Source: Cinclus cinclus (lineage: Eukaryota > Chordata > Aves > Passeriformes > Cinclidae). From it: DNA of 64,000 bases. Positions 37,850 to 48,348 of this stretch are shown here, piece by piece (position 1 is the first letter of the stretch; each line of letters begins with the position of its first letter). The stretch spans positions 136,877,392-136,941,391 of the forward strand of contig NC_085046.1 in NCBI RefSeq assembly GCF_963662255.1, read 5' to 3'. A program made the translations under genes and the position numbers. A model generated the notes under the pieces. The model was not told the origin of the DNA, did no database searches, and worked only from the letters and a program-made list of their open reading frames with translations.

Positions 37850-39357
37850 TTGCAGCTTTGTTTTCATCTTCATGAAAGAAAAAAACACTGCCGTTTCAAA
37901 CCTGTGTATAAAACCATCAGCAAGAAGATTCTATATCAGGGATGCAGGAGCTGGCTAGAACTGTTATACATGGCAGGGAAGGGGATTAGCCATTTTCTTG
38001 CAGCCATACTGCATTTGCTGATAGTGAAGGAAGGCTGCAGCTGCTTTCACATCTCCCAGTAATTCTTCAGCAAGCGAGAACAAGGTCCTAAAGAGTGTGT
38101 CTCTTCTTGAGAAAAGTTACCCAGAAGCACATTGCCTCTGGACTTCCTATTAATATGATCCTCTACTGCTTTGCTAAATACTGTAATGTAAGTTTTTCCC
38201 TCTCATTTTTTACCTTCTTGTGTTTGGAAAACCTGATTTAGGGCTTATTGATCTTGGGAAAAGCTTGAGATTTTATTTTAATGTATGTGCATGAGGCATT
38301 TAGATCCAACTACACCATCCTGTTTTAACTCGTCTTCAAGAGACTATAGTACTCAGAAACTGTTCAGAGCCATGAACTCACAACAGTTAGTTACTGGAGA
38401 CTCTGGCCATTGGAGAATGATGTACAAAAGACATTTAATGGAAATAGTAGTGAGGGATGCTCATGGACATTGGAACTTGATAATAAATGCTGTTAAACTG
38501 TTAAAACAGTCCATTCAACAATCTTTAGCCAGGCGAAATAGTGGTCTTTGAAATAATGTCAAGGCACAGTGTTGGAATGAGCATATATGAAGGACCATTC
38601 TCATTCTGGATGTAGCTGTCCTGTATTGGAAGGAAAAAGAGTTTAGCAGTTTGACCATGAGCTATTTGGTGCCAGCAGAGTTCAATGCCAAAGAGCTATT
38701 CCAAGCATATTTATTAACATCACTATAGCCAAAATAATCCAAGTGTTGTACATTTTGGCAATTTTTCCCCATTTTCTTCCAGCCCACTGCTCACAGTTTT
38801 AGTGCCCTAGAAGCAAGCAAAGGATTTAGTCTAAACTGGTTTCAATCCAGAGAGCCATACAAGAACACATGCCTAAAATCAAGCAACAGAATCTCCTTGG
38901 GAATTTTGTCTTGAGATCATCAAGGGAGATCATACTCCTTTGTACTTTCTAAGAAACATTAAGGTACCTATCACTGATAAGAAAAGTTACTTACCTAGAC
39001 CTATGATGACTTCCAGCAAGCTCTAGAAGCTTCTAAAAAGCTCTGTCAGATGCCCTTGATCAAAGGGTGCATCAAGAATTTGTTCCAAGTAAATCCTGGT
39101 CAGGGAGGATCAAACACCCTTCCAGCAGGCCACAGGGGGAGTTTAGCAGAATTGCTGGCTCAGGACACAGTTTCCAGGGAAAGCAGCTATCAGAGGTGGC
39201 AATTCTTGCAGAGGGGAGCCAGCAGTTTTGCTGAGGGCAACACAGAGGGGTTGAGTGGTGGTGTTGACATGCCACAGGGCACAGTTCCAGCAGTTGCTGG
39301 TGCAGCAGCAATCGGGCTGTCCTTGTATGAAGGACACAGCCTCACAGACTTGGGGCT
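37850..39357. other. No gene recognised; GC rises toward the LTR
   Basis: Nothing is identified in 37850-39040. From about 39050 to 39357 the sequence is more GC-rich, and a plus frame (39050-39370) and two minus frames overlap. This could be an unrecognised repeat preceding the LTR; I see no protein motif. Confidence 0.4.
39353..39357. repeat. Target-site duplication, left copy
   Basis: 'gggct' just before the TGTCCTGG start, repeated at 40062-40066. Confidence 0.6.
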
Positions 39358-40061
39358 TGTCCTGGTTTGAAAGACAGGTGTTTGCTAAGGAAAGCAGAAG
39401 ACTCCCTTTGGACTGAAAAATGTGATCCTTCCTTCCTACAGATTATTATGATTTTGAAATTAAGGGAGCTCTCAGGCAAAGATATGGGGGTAGGAATAAC
39501 AGTTCTTTACTAGTATGTCTAACAAGACAAACAAGAACAACAACAGCAATGAAATTACCCACAAACAGAACAGTAACTCAGTCCCAGTGTTTTTTGGCTG
39601 CAGGCACCTTTTCCCTGAGCTGCAGTTCCCGGTGCTGGGGGCGGGCGGGTCCCGCAGAGCCGCAGGAGGGCTGGGGGTGATGGCAGCGCTGTCCCAGGGG
39701 GAGAGAGAGATGGAGAGAGAGCTCTCCGCTCACGGTGTGGGTCCTGGTGCTCAGCAGAGTACTGGATGGTGGTAGTTCACAGCGAGAAGACAGCCGGGCA
39801 GGGTCCGATGGTGGTTTCCCGACGCTGGGATGGCAGGGATGGGACACAGGCGGCGATCGTCCTTCTCGTCTGAACTCCGTGGGGGAAATGGGCCGAGGCC
39901 CAGCCTTCCGCTTCCTCTTCTGGCTGTTTGAATCTCGCGGGGCTTTACCTCTTTCCCTCCCGTCCCCTGCCCCTTGTCACCAGGGCCCAGTCAACAGGTA
40001 TCTTAGCATGACAATGGGGAAAATTCCACAGAGGGAAAAGGGAAAGAACCAACCCCCAACA
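39358..40061. mobile_element. GC-rich solo LTR of a songbird-type family
   Basis: It starts 'tgtcctggtttgaaagacag' and ends 'aacccccaaca', giving TGT...ACA ends over 704 bp, with the 5-bp duplication 'gggct' on both sides. The 'tgtcctggtttgaaNgacag' start, 'ttgaaattaa' and 'caacaacagcaatg' blocks belong to an LTR type I remember as very common in passerine genomes. The middle (about 39590-39970) is a local CpG- and GC-rich island, consistent with a retained promoter. I could not fix the sense strand. The 137-codon frame at 39735-40148 and its neighbours run through the LTR and are not genes. The right edge depends on the duplication and could lie further right. Confidence 0.65.
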
Positions 40062-40066
40062 GGGCT
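40062..40066. repeat. Target-site duplication, right copy
   Basis: 'gggct' directly after 'cccccaaca'. Confidence 0.6.
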
Positions 40067-40748
40067 TCAGGGGTGCCTGGGGCCTTTCACTGCTACTGGG
40101 GTCAGAGGGCAAGGTGGGATCCTTCCCTGCAGTAAGTGTCATGAATGAACTGGTTGGGTTGCCAAGGAAAGAAGCTGCAGGAAGGGACAGACTGTCTTCA
40201 CAAGACCAAAGGTATTGAGGAAAAAGTTCACTGGGTTTTCTCCAAAACCCGCAGACACAAGAGCCAAAGAGACCACCTGGCAGAGACAAAGGCAGAATCT
40301 GTACATATCTGGATAGGAAACAAAGATTTTCATTATGACCAAGCCTGGTAGTTTGTGACTTCTGTCTCCTTCAGCTCCTGATCCCCCTGCAAATGTGCAG
40401 CTACAGAACACAGGACTGCCCTTGTAGCAGATGAAAGGATGAGAGCTCTGTCAAACAAAACATCCAGCATCCTAAGATGAGCAGCAGTAAGAAGCAGTAG
40501 TAGCTCCAATCTGTAAACTCACTTCCACCCTAGACTTGCTGCTTTACAGCACTCAGATATGGGACTTTGGGAAGAAGATGCTGGGGCTGGCTAGTCCTTC
40601 TAATCCCATCCACTGCTGCTCTTCCATGTGTGCACTGATACTTCCAGGGAATATCTGAAGATTATCAGATGTGACTACATGACTAAGTGTGAGAGTGAAG
40701 AGCATGGAAGCCTGGATGGTTTTCTCCTTGATCCAAAAAGTAAAGGAA
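40067..40748. other. Unassigned sequence between the LTR and CR1
   Basis: Open frames occur on both strands at 40139-40411 but without motifs. It may belong to the same unrecognised repeat as 39050-39357, split by the LTR insertion. Confidence 0.35.
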
Positions 40749-41150
40749 ATCATAGAATAATTTAGGTTATGAAAGATTTTTAAGACCATTATGTCCAACC
40801 CTTAACTCAGCACTGCCAAATATATGACTTAACCACATCTCTAAGAGCCACATCCACAAATCTTATAAACATCTCCAAGGATGGTAATTCAACCCCTCCT
40901 CTGGAGAGCCTGTTCCAGTGCTTGGTAATTCTTTCAGTGAATAAGTTTTTCCTGATATCCAAACTAAACCTCCACTGATGCAACTTGGAGCCATTTGTCC
41001 TATTGCTTGCTGCCTGCCAGAAGAGACCAATGCTCATCTCATCCCAGCCTTTGCTTGGGTAGTTTAGAGCACAATAAGGCCTCCCCTCAGCCTCCTTTTC
41101 TCCAGACTAAACAAGACCAGTTTCCTCATGTGCCTTTGAAGAGCTTTAGG
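40749..41150 (-). mobile_element. CR1 LINE 3'-region fragment
   Basis: Plus-strand 'aatcatagaataattt' is the reverse complement of the CR1 tail. It is followed by 'gagagcctgttccagtgctt', 'aagtttttcctgatatccaa', 'ctaaacctccactgatgcaa' and 'cctcagcctccttttctcca', all diverged CR1 3' UTR landmarks. Similarity is lost after about 41150. Confidence 0.9.
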
Positions 41151-44100
41151 AAAGGATTTTATGAGGACTGGCTTGATCCTACAGTCAATTCCTGCTTGCA
41201 TACCAGATATGGAAAAGAGATTTTGTCTTCAAACCTGTACTTCCATTTTGGAAAACTGTGATGGAAAAAGGTAGCACCCATCTGATACAGTGGGGCATAA
41301 GCAGCTTTGCCAACATGGTGACCAGTCTGGTGAGAAATGCTTAAATCAGTGGGAAAGGACGATGACAGCCACCAGTTCACTGAGGAAGTGAGGTGGACCA
41401 GGTGTGCAGAAAAGCAAGAAATATTGAGGAGACTTGCATGAAGAAAAAAGAAGCTCCTGAAAAACATAAAAAGGAAGCAAGAGATGGAAAAATAATAGAT
41501 TGGAACAGAGCCAGGTAGCTCATAAAAGATGTAGGAACATTTTCCAAGCCTGAGGAAAAGACTAGAGAAAATGTGGATCCACTCCTGAATGGGACATAGG
41601 ACTGGAAGAAAAAAAATGGGAAAGGTCAAACCACCCTGTGCCTTTTTCTTCTCAGTTTTTACTGGTAAGGCTAGTAGTTCCTTCAATTACCAGGAGAGTC
41701 TGGACAAGATTATTTTCCTGCCACTGTACAAAGTAATAACCACGCAAGAGCAATTATTTCTTTATTAATTTAATTTTTCTTATTTAAAGAGTGAGCAGAC
41801 CTAAAAGGCAAAGAACACATTGATGTTTGTTAATGTTAGAATAGTTCATTGGTAGTTAGGATAGTCTGATAATGTCAGGATACATTCATTGACATATCCA
41901 TTTTTCTCCTCCTGAAAAGGTTATTCTGCTGATGGATGAACACCTAAAGAAGCTCAGTATTGTATGCAGTATTGATAAATGTATGGTAACTTAGATAGTT
42001 TATTCATCTTATGTAATTTTTTTTTTTTTGTATTGCACCATGCATCCAATAGTTGTCTAGTTAATTGTTTAGGTTGTTTTGTTGGGTTTTTTTACAGTGT
42101 ATCTCTGTGTGACCACCATCTCAGAGGCTAAATGTAACTTTACATATTTCCTACCCATTTATTTTGTTTATTTCTTTCTGGACCAGCTTTAGAATCTGTC
42201 CACCATGTTACAGTAAATGAAAGAGAAGATTGTAATATTTTTCTTGCTCAGGAAAGTGTAATGGGAAATAGATAATTACAATATTGTGAGTTTTTCACTA
42301 TGGGTCAGTCACTGAGACTTTATGCTGTTTTAGGTGGTATTTTTTAATGTGGAGATGCAATTTATGCCTCCATGAAAAATGATTTAGTTATCCTTAGATG
42401 TCCTCACATATGTTCATTATTACTTTACTGATCACTAGCAATTTCACAAAGATCTATTGATAGTTAAGCTGATTGTCTAATCATTTTATGTTTGCTAATA
42501 AATTTTTTAAAAATGGAAAAATGAAACTTCAGCAGATATAAATTCATACACAGAATATAACAAAAAAAGACTTGCTTCTTTCTGATACTAAAGAGAGGAA
42601 TTGAAGACTAATTCTAAGCACTCATGTCCCTAATAATAAATTATGAAACCCCTGTCTATAGAGAAATCCACTTTTATTAAACATAATACTCGAACTTAAG
42701 ATACTGGAAATGAGTTCCATTCATTAAATGCACAGAAGAAATTTTTTTTCCCTAGTATTAACCTATCATAAGTTATTCTTTTTATTCTTTCTATTTGATT
42801 ACATCAGTCTTGCTTTATTATTCAATTTCTGTAATACTCATGGTAATTGGAGTATTTCCTCTCATTGTGCTTATTATTATATCTCATTACTTTTGTACAT
42901 GCATCTGTTTTAATAAGGAATGATTAAAATTGTAAAACTGATAATCTTTACAATATTTTGATTGGCCACTTTAGTATTTATATTTGACAACAAAGGAAGG
43001 ATGTGAGTTTTAACCAAAACCATTATGCATAGATTAGAGATCAGAAAACACAGAGAGGCAAACCATGGGTTTATTAGAATTAATGAATTCTTCCTCCTTT
43101 TGTACTTTTTTTCATTCCTAGCAATGTGTCATACAGCCTGAAAGCAGCAAAATATATTATTCTATTCGTCAGTTCAGTTCCTACTGTTGGGGGGGTGGGA
43201 AAGGACCTCCAATTCTATACTGATATACAGCAATTTTTTTACCTGGTAATAATGTGAAATCAAACAAAAAATATATTTAAAAGATCAATAAATTCCCTGG
43301 ATAAGACATTCTTGCACATTTAAGCCAAACAAGTAATGTTTAGAAAGAAAAATTTTCCTTATATCCTGGCTTACAAATAAATAACAGTTAAAACTGAAGT
43401 ATTTTGTAATTTTTATCTTAGAAGCTTGTGTATTTCATCAATCTTATTTGCAGTCCTGCAACAGTAACATGATCAAATCTCTTCCTTTTAAAAGAAAAAT
43501 AATAACCAAAATTCTAATACCACTCTCCTGTGAAAACTGTCATAAAAAGACCACTCCTATTGTGCAAATTTCAGTTCTACAGGATTACAAATGAATCTTC
43601 CAGAATACTCCTTTACAGAAAACTTTGTGAATAGACTTTCTATGCACACAAGTTATGTTATCAAACAAATAAATTATTATTTATCAGCTCTGATCAATAC
43701 AATTCATTAAATTTCATTAAATTAATTATGAATTAAAATTGTAATTCTAGTTCTTTGATTAGCAAGTGTACATGCTCCCAATGTACAACAAAATCCAGCT
43801 CCTCTGACTTCCAGTTTTTAAGTGGTATTTCTAATGTTTGTTCATATAGCTAAAATTTTCTTAAAGCACATTTGGCTTTTGGACTTTTATTCAGAAACAT
43901 ATTTGCAAGAGATTAAAACATTGATGGTAGTTGAACTACACAGATATAGCACAAGCAGGAAGAAAACCCTGCATGGTCATGCATATCACTTAGTGGTGAG
44001 AGGAGCAGGCTGTGTGATCCTCATGGTGACACACACATTTCATAGGATGAATGAATTTGTTTCAACACAGAAATCTAACTGCAGAGTCCTTGTGCAATTT
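41151..44100. other. No gene recognised; one 175-codon minus frame of doubtful status
   Basis: The minus frame 41686-41159 is 175 codons long and next to CR1. Its plus strand is strongly purine-rich, which by itself depletes stops on the other strand. Its product is rich in F, S and L with no recognised motif. The rest is AT-rich and featureless. Confidence 0.4.
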
Positions 44101-45290
44101 AGAATAGAAGAGGACTCTGGAGATTATCTCTTCCAACACCTTACCTGAATGGCGAGTTTAGATCAGATTGATCAGGACTTGACCAAGAAAGTCTTGAGTA
44201 TTTCTATCAGTGTAGCCTCTGCCCCTATGGGCCCCTGCTCCACATTCAGACCATACTCATGGCAATTTTTTTTTCTAATGTCTAATTTAAGTGTTCCATG
44301 TTACAAGATGAGTTTATTAACTCCCATCCTGACTCTGCTTAGTTCAAGGCAAAGTCTATCTCTGATTTCTGTATGCCTTCCCATTAAATAGCAGTAGACA
44401 GCAGTAAAATCCCTCTAAGATGCCTCTTCTCCTGCCTGAACAAATCCCATTCCCTCAGTCTCCCCCATCTAAGCCATATTCTCCAGCCTCGTGATGGCTT
44501 TCCACCTGGCTCAGATAAGTGGGACAGTGTCTCTTTGTATCAAGGAGCCCAAACCTGGACGTAGTACTCCAAATGTGATCTCAAATGTGCCAACTGAGAA
44601 GACACACTCTTGCTTGTGCAGCCCAGGAAGTAATTTGCTGTCTGTGCTGCAAGGACACGCTAATGAACCACATTCAATTTTTGCCCAGGAGTCCACTGTC
44701 CTTTCTTGCAAAGCTGCTGCAGCTGATTCCTGCCTACACTGGTGAGTGAAGTTACTCATTTCAAGGTACAGGACTTTGCATTTTACATTGCCAAACTTCA
44801 TGATTTTCCCATCAGATTACTTCTCCAAACTTCTGATGAGGTTTTTCGAACATGAGCCCTACCTTATGATTTATGAACCATTCTCTCAATTCGGTATCAT
44901 CTGTGAAATTGTTAAAGGTGTGCACAAAGATATCATTCATGATGTTAATAAAATCACTAAAAGCGTTAGGTCTAATGTTTACCCCTTAAAACACCACAGA
45001 TGATCAGCTGCCAGCCAGGCTTTATACTATTGATGAGCCTGGTGGGCCAAAAAATTTCCACCTATTTATACACTCCATCTTTTAGCCATTTGGCTAAGAG
45101 AAGATTATGAACACCATATCAAAGGCCTTGTGGAAGTTCAATATATAACACATTTCCAGACTTCTAATCTTAGGAAGCTAACTGATCAGGGATGCATGCT
45201 GCCAGTCTCTTCTTGCTTGTGGGTGCTCACGTATGGCTTTCAGAGGGATTTGTTCCATAATCTCCCTCAGAAATTAGTTTAGGCTTTGAG
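44101..45290 (-). mobile_element. Long, old CR1 LINE fragment
   Basis: Diverged plus-strand landmarks occur in CR1 order: 'agaggactctggagattatc' (3' end), 'cctcgtgatggctttccacc', 'caaacctggacgtagtactc', 'gcagcccaggaagtaatttg', 'ctggtgagtgaagttactca', 'aggactttgcattttacat', 'attcggtatcatctgtgaaa', 'atcaaaggccttgtggaagt' and 'gatttgttccataatctccc'. Together they cover the 3' UTR and part of reverse transcriptase over about 1.2 kb. Divergence is high, so the copy is ancient. Open frames within it (for example 44491-44745) are not genes. It ends at a TTC microsatellite. Confidence 0.88.
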
Positions 45291-45303
45291 AAAATCTTCT
45301 TAA

Positions 45304-45396
45304 TTCTTCTTCTTCTTCTTCTTCTTCTTCTTCTTCTTCTTCTTCTTCTTCTTCTTCTTTCTTCTCCTTCTTTCTTCTTCTTCTTCGTCTTCTTCT
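45304..45396. repeat. (TTC)n microsatellite, about 90 bp
   Basis: Pure TTC from 45304 to about 45358, then imperfect TTC/TTTC units to 45396. It is a perfect polypyrimidine tract on this strand except for one G near 45387. Confidence 0.95.
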
Positions 45397-46197
45397 ACTG
45401 CTACTGGAAGTCCAACATCTGTGATAGGTACTAATAAAGAGAGAAGTCTGAATTTCTCTGTATTTTGCTTAGGAATAAATGAATTTTATTTCTTACTGGA
45501 AACATGAAAACAAATTCTCAAATAAGTTTATTCGGAAAAAAAAAAAGAAGAAAAAATGCAATCTAAAATTTCTCAGAAAAGTATTTGTTTATATCTAAGA
45601 AATTCCTGTTAAAAAGACCAGATTCTGGCTATCCAAAATAGCCATCCACATATTGTCACAGTTTTGAATAATTATTGATTCTGAGTTTTTGTAATTGGTA
45701 TGAATCTTTGTACTTACTTATCAATTTTATGTTATCTTTATTTTATATTGTTAATATAGAACACTAAACACCCTATTTTCTGATACATTTCTCAAGGGTT
45801 TCTTTTCTAGGAAATTATTGTGTGTGGTTGTGTGGCAGATGCACACACAGAAAAATAGAATGTTCCCTTCCTAGATGTTCAAAGGAGGCTGCAATATCTA
45901 CATATTATCTATTCAAGTGTAGCTCAAAACACAGGGAAGTCTTTTAACTACCTTAGAGTGTAGATCTCCAGGTCTTTGGAAAGTAGATGTTCTTTCTTTG
46001 ATAAATGAAGTATGGATCAAGTTGGGGTGTCGGAGGTTTTTTGTTTGTTTTTTAAATTTGTTTTTGTTGTTGTTGGTTGTTTGTTGTTTTTGTTTTATTT
46101 TGGTTTGGCTTGTTTGTTTTTGCTTGCTTGTGCTTTAAAAAAAAGGGGGGGGGAATCTGGAGAAAATGGGTCCCCATATATAAAATATTGTATATAA
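45397..46197. other. AT-rich DNA with a T/G-rich low-complexity tract
   Basis: 46031-46132 is a T-rich tract with repeated TTTG, TTG and GCTTG units. A G run (nine bases) follows at about 46145-46153. There is no gene. Confidence 0.6.
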
Positions 46198-46330
46198 TGG
46201 ATTAGCAGTTAGAATACTCACTCGCAGACATAAAGGAATTGATTTTAAGACCTTCTGTGACTAATGAGGTTCAAATCCACAGACCAATGTCTGCTGAGAC
46301 AGTGTCCAAACCACCTGATTATCATCCATT
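46198..46330 (+). repeat. Probable ancient tRNA-derived SINE
   Basis: 'tggattagcag' (46198-46208) matches the polymerase III A box TRGYNNARNNG at 10 of 11 positions. 'ggttcaaatcc' (46268-46278) is a perfect B box. The gap between them is 59 nt, longer than in a tRNA. The text after the A box ('ttagaatactcactcgcaga') and the end ('gtgtccaaaccacctgatta', roughly its inverse complement in kind) look like the two tRNA-related halves of an inverted dimer, a form I recall from reptile SINEs. It is not a functional tRNA. Age and family are undetermined. Confidence 0.5.
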
Positions 46331-47186
46331 CTGGATGACAGTGAAGAGCACATTCCACCTCTCATCCTAAAGCTATTTACTTTCATTGTGAGGAAAACAA
46401 TATATTGGGTCAAAGACGGAGCATATGAGGAAGCCTGGTTCTGTAACAGAATACTGAGCACTTTGCTCAGCAAAAGCTGATCCCAAAAGGGGTTTTGCGT
46501 CTTGCATTAAACAGATATTAAATAATATGGACTGAATATAATCCCCAGAGCTGAGACCAAAATATAATACTATTCCTTCCAGAGCAAGGACTCTAACCAC
46601 ACTGTATGTACGTTATACATTTCTGTGTTACTTTGAAAGAAAACCATTATTGTTCAGCTGTTTCTGGAGACTATTCAAATGAACAGCTTGAAAGCTTGAA
46701 ACTTCTGGAGTAACTTCTGAACCATGAAATGCCTAAGCTAAAATGGAGAAACAGTTCAAAGTCCACTTTCATCTCAAGAGACTTGTAAATAGGGGATTAT
46801 TTCTCCGATGATTTCTTAAATTGACATTTAATTTATTAAGAACTTTGAGAAAGTTAAGGAAATTAATCTGAAGTCTTATTCCTCAGTGTTTTATTCTTTA
46901 CTTTAAAATCTGCAGTTTGTATTTAGGGTATTTTCCAGAGGGGGAAAAGAATCATTAGCTAGGTCTTCTTCTGTTGACTTTCAAAACAGGAAGGATAGGT
47001 GAGCTGTGAACCAGTGCAATTTCCATGTATTGACCCATGGAATAAGCAAGCAAAAAATAGAGTCCAGGAAGCTGTCTCTGAGGAAAGCAAATACTCTGAA
47101 GGCTTGAATTCAAAGCTGATTTTGCTGAAAATATTTACCATGGATTACAGCAAATTATGTGTGAAGCAAACACTTCATAAGTGACA
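46331..47186. other. AT-rich DNA, no gene recognised
   Basis: Overlapping minus frames at 46261-46600 have no motif. Part of this region may be the non-tRNA body of the SINE just upstream. Confidence 0.35.
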
Positions 47187-47218
47187 CGTGTGTGTGTGTC
47201 GGTGTGTGTGTGTGTGTA
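47187..47218. repeat. (GT)n microsatellite, interrupted
   Basis: About six GT units, a 'cg' interruption, then about seven more. Confidence 0.93.
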
Positions 47219-47870
47219 CATATACACAAAATCCTTATACACTGAACAACAGGGAAGGAAGCCTATTTGCTGAAATATATAGATTTTCAGATATTACAAG
47301 AGCTAACTACTGACCAGACAGTTAGGCATAAACCTTATTCAAACATCAGATGTGAAGCTGTGAGCTAGGATGGTACTCATTTTGACTGCAGCTGGAAATC
47401 TCATGATAATTAGGAACTGAACTTTCAAAGAACACCAATGAAAGTCCTTTCATCAACCAGTCTCCAATGTTAATTTGCATTCACACAGGTGTAGCAGATG
47501 GAAATTCATAATTTGTCACAAGGTTTCTGCACAGATTAGGTCTGATTTTTGTCTCATGTTCTTTCTCCACTATAAAATGGACCACCCCATTCACTACCTG
47601 GTAGATAAATTGATTCTATGTGAATAAAATAGAAAGTTCATTCACTTCATATCTTTTTATCAATTCCTTTGATCCTTCTTCCCCTAAACTCTTCATCTAA
47701 CTTAGACTAAATGCCTTGATTCTAAATTACCACACCCCCTGTAGCTTGCGTTTTATATGCTTCCTACTTGTTCTCTGTGGTGAGAACAGACTTTCTGTTT
47801 TCTATTTGTACAGCACCAATGAAAACAGAGATCAGGACCACCACAGGGACATCTAAACAGTGGTAAAAAG

Positions 47871-48278
47871 ATCTAAACCACTTTATTATGAAGATGGTTT
47901 GGAGAGCTCATGTAGGAGTAGAGAAGGCTCTGGGGAGTCCTTAGGGAAGCCTTCCAGCACTCAAATGGAGCCTATAAAAAGCTGAAGAGGGACTTTTGAT
48001 GAGAACATGTAGGGATAGGACAGGGAGTAATTGCTTTAAAAGAGGGAAGGTTTAGATTAGCTATTAGAAGAAATTCTTTACAGTGAGAGCGGTGAGGCAC
48101 CAAAAGAGGCTGCTCAGAGAGGTTGTGGATGCTTCATGCCCAGAAGTGTTCAAGAGATTCAGGCTGGATGGGGCTCTGAGAAAACTGGTCTAGTGGAATA
48201 CATCCTCACCTGCAGTAGAGAGCTTGGAACTAGATGATCTTTCAGGTCCCTTCTAAACCATTCCTAAAATAAACAAGC
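47871..48278 (+). mobile_element. CR1 LINE fragment, ORF2 end and 3' UTR
   Basis: The sense order of CR1 landmarks is kept: 'agaaggctctggggagtcct', 'cttccagcactcaaatggag', 'gaagagggacttttgatgag', 'ggtttagattagctattaga', 'agaaattctttacagtgaga', 'gaggctgctcagagaggttg', 'aactagatgatctttcaggt' and 'cccttctaaaccattcc'. The octamer tail has decayed into 'ctaaaataaaca'. It is 5' truncated, as usual for CR1. Confidence 0.92.
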
Positions 48279-48314
48279 AAAGTCCAAAGACTTTCAATTT
48301 AGATGTTTTGTGGG

Positions 48315-48348
48315 GTTTTTTGTTTTGTTTGTTTGTTTGTTTGTTTTT
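48315..48348. repeat. (GTTT)n microsatellite
   Basis: About six GTTT units embedded in T-rich sequence, close to the end of the CR1 fragment. Confidence 0.92.

Noticed and set aside
39578..40289. Frames of 86-137 codons around a GC-rich core, resembling a first exon with a CpG island
   Set aside because: The region is an LTR with TGT...ACA ends and a target duplication, and the frames run across its boundary.
46198..46278. Possible functional tRNA gene
   Set aside because: The A-to-B box distance is about 59 nt, no acceptor stem or cloverleaf could be drawn, and the flanks look like a SINE.
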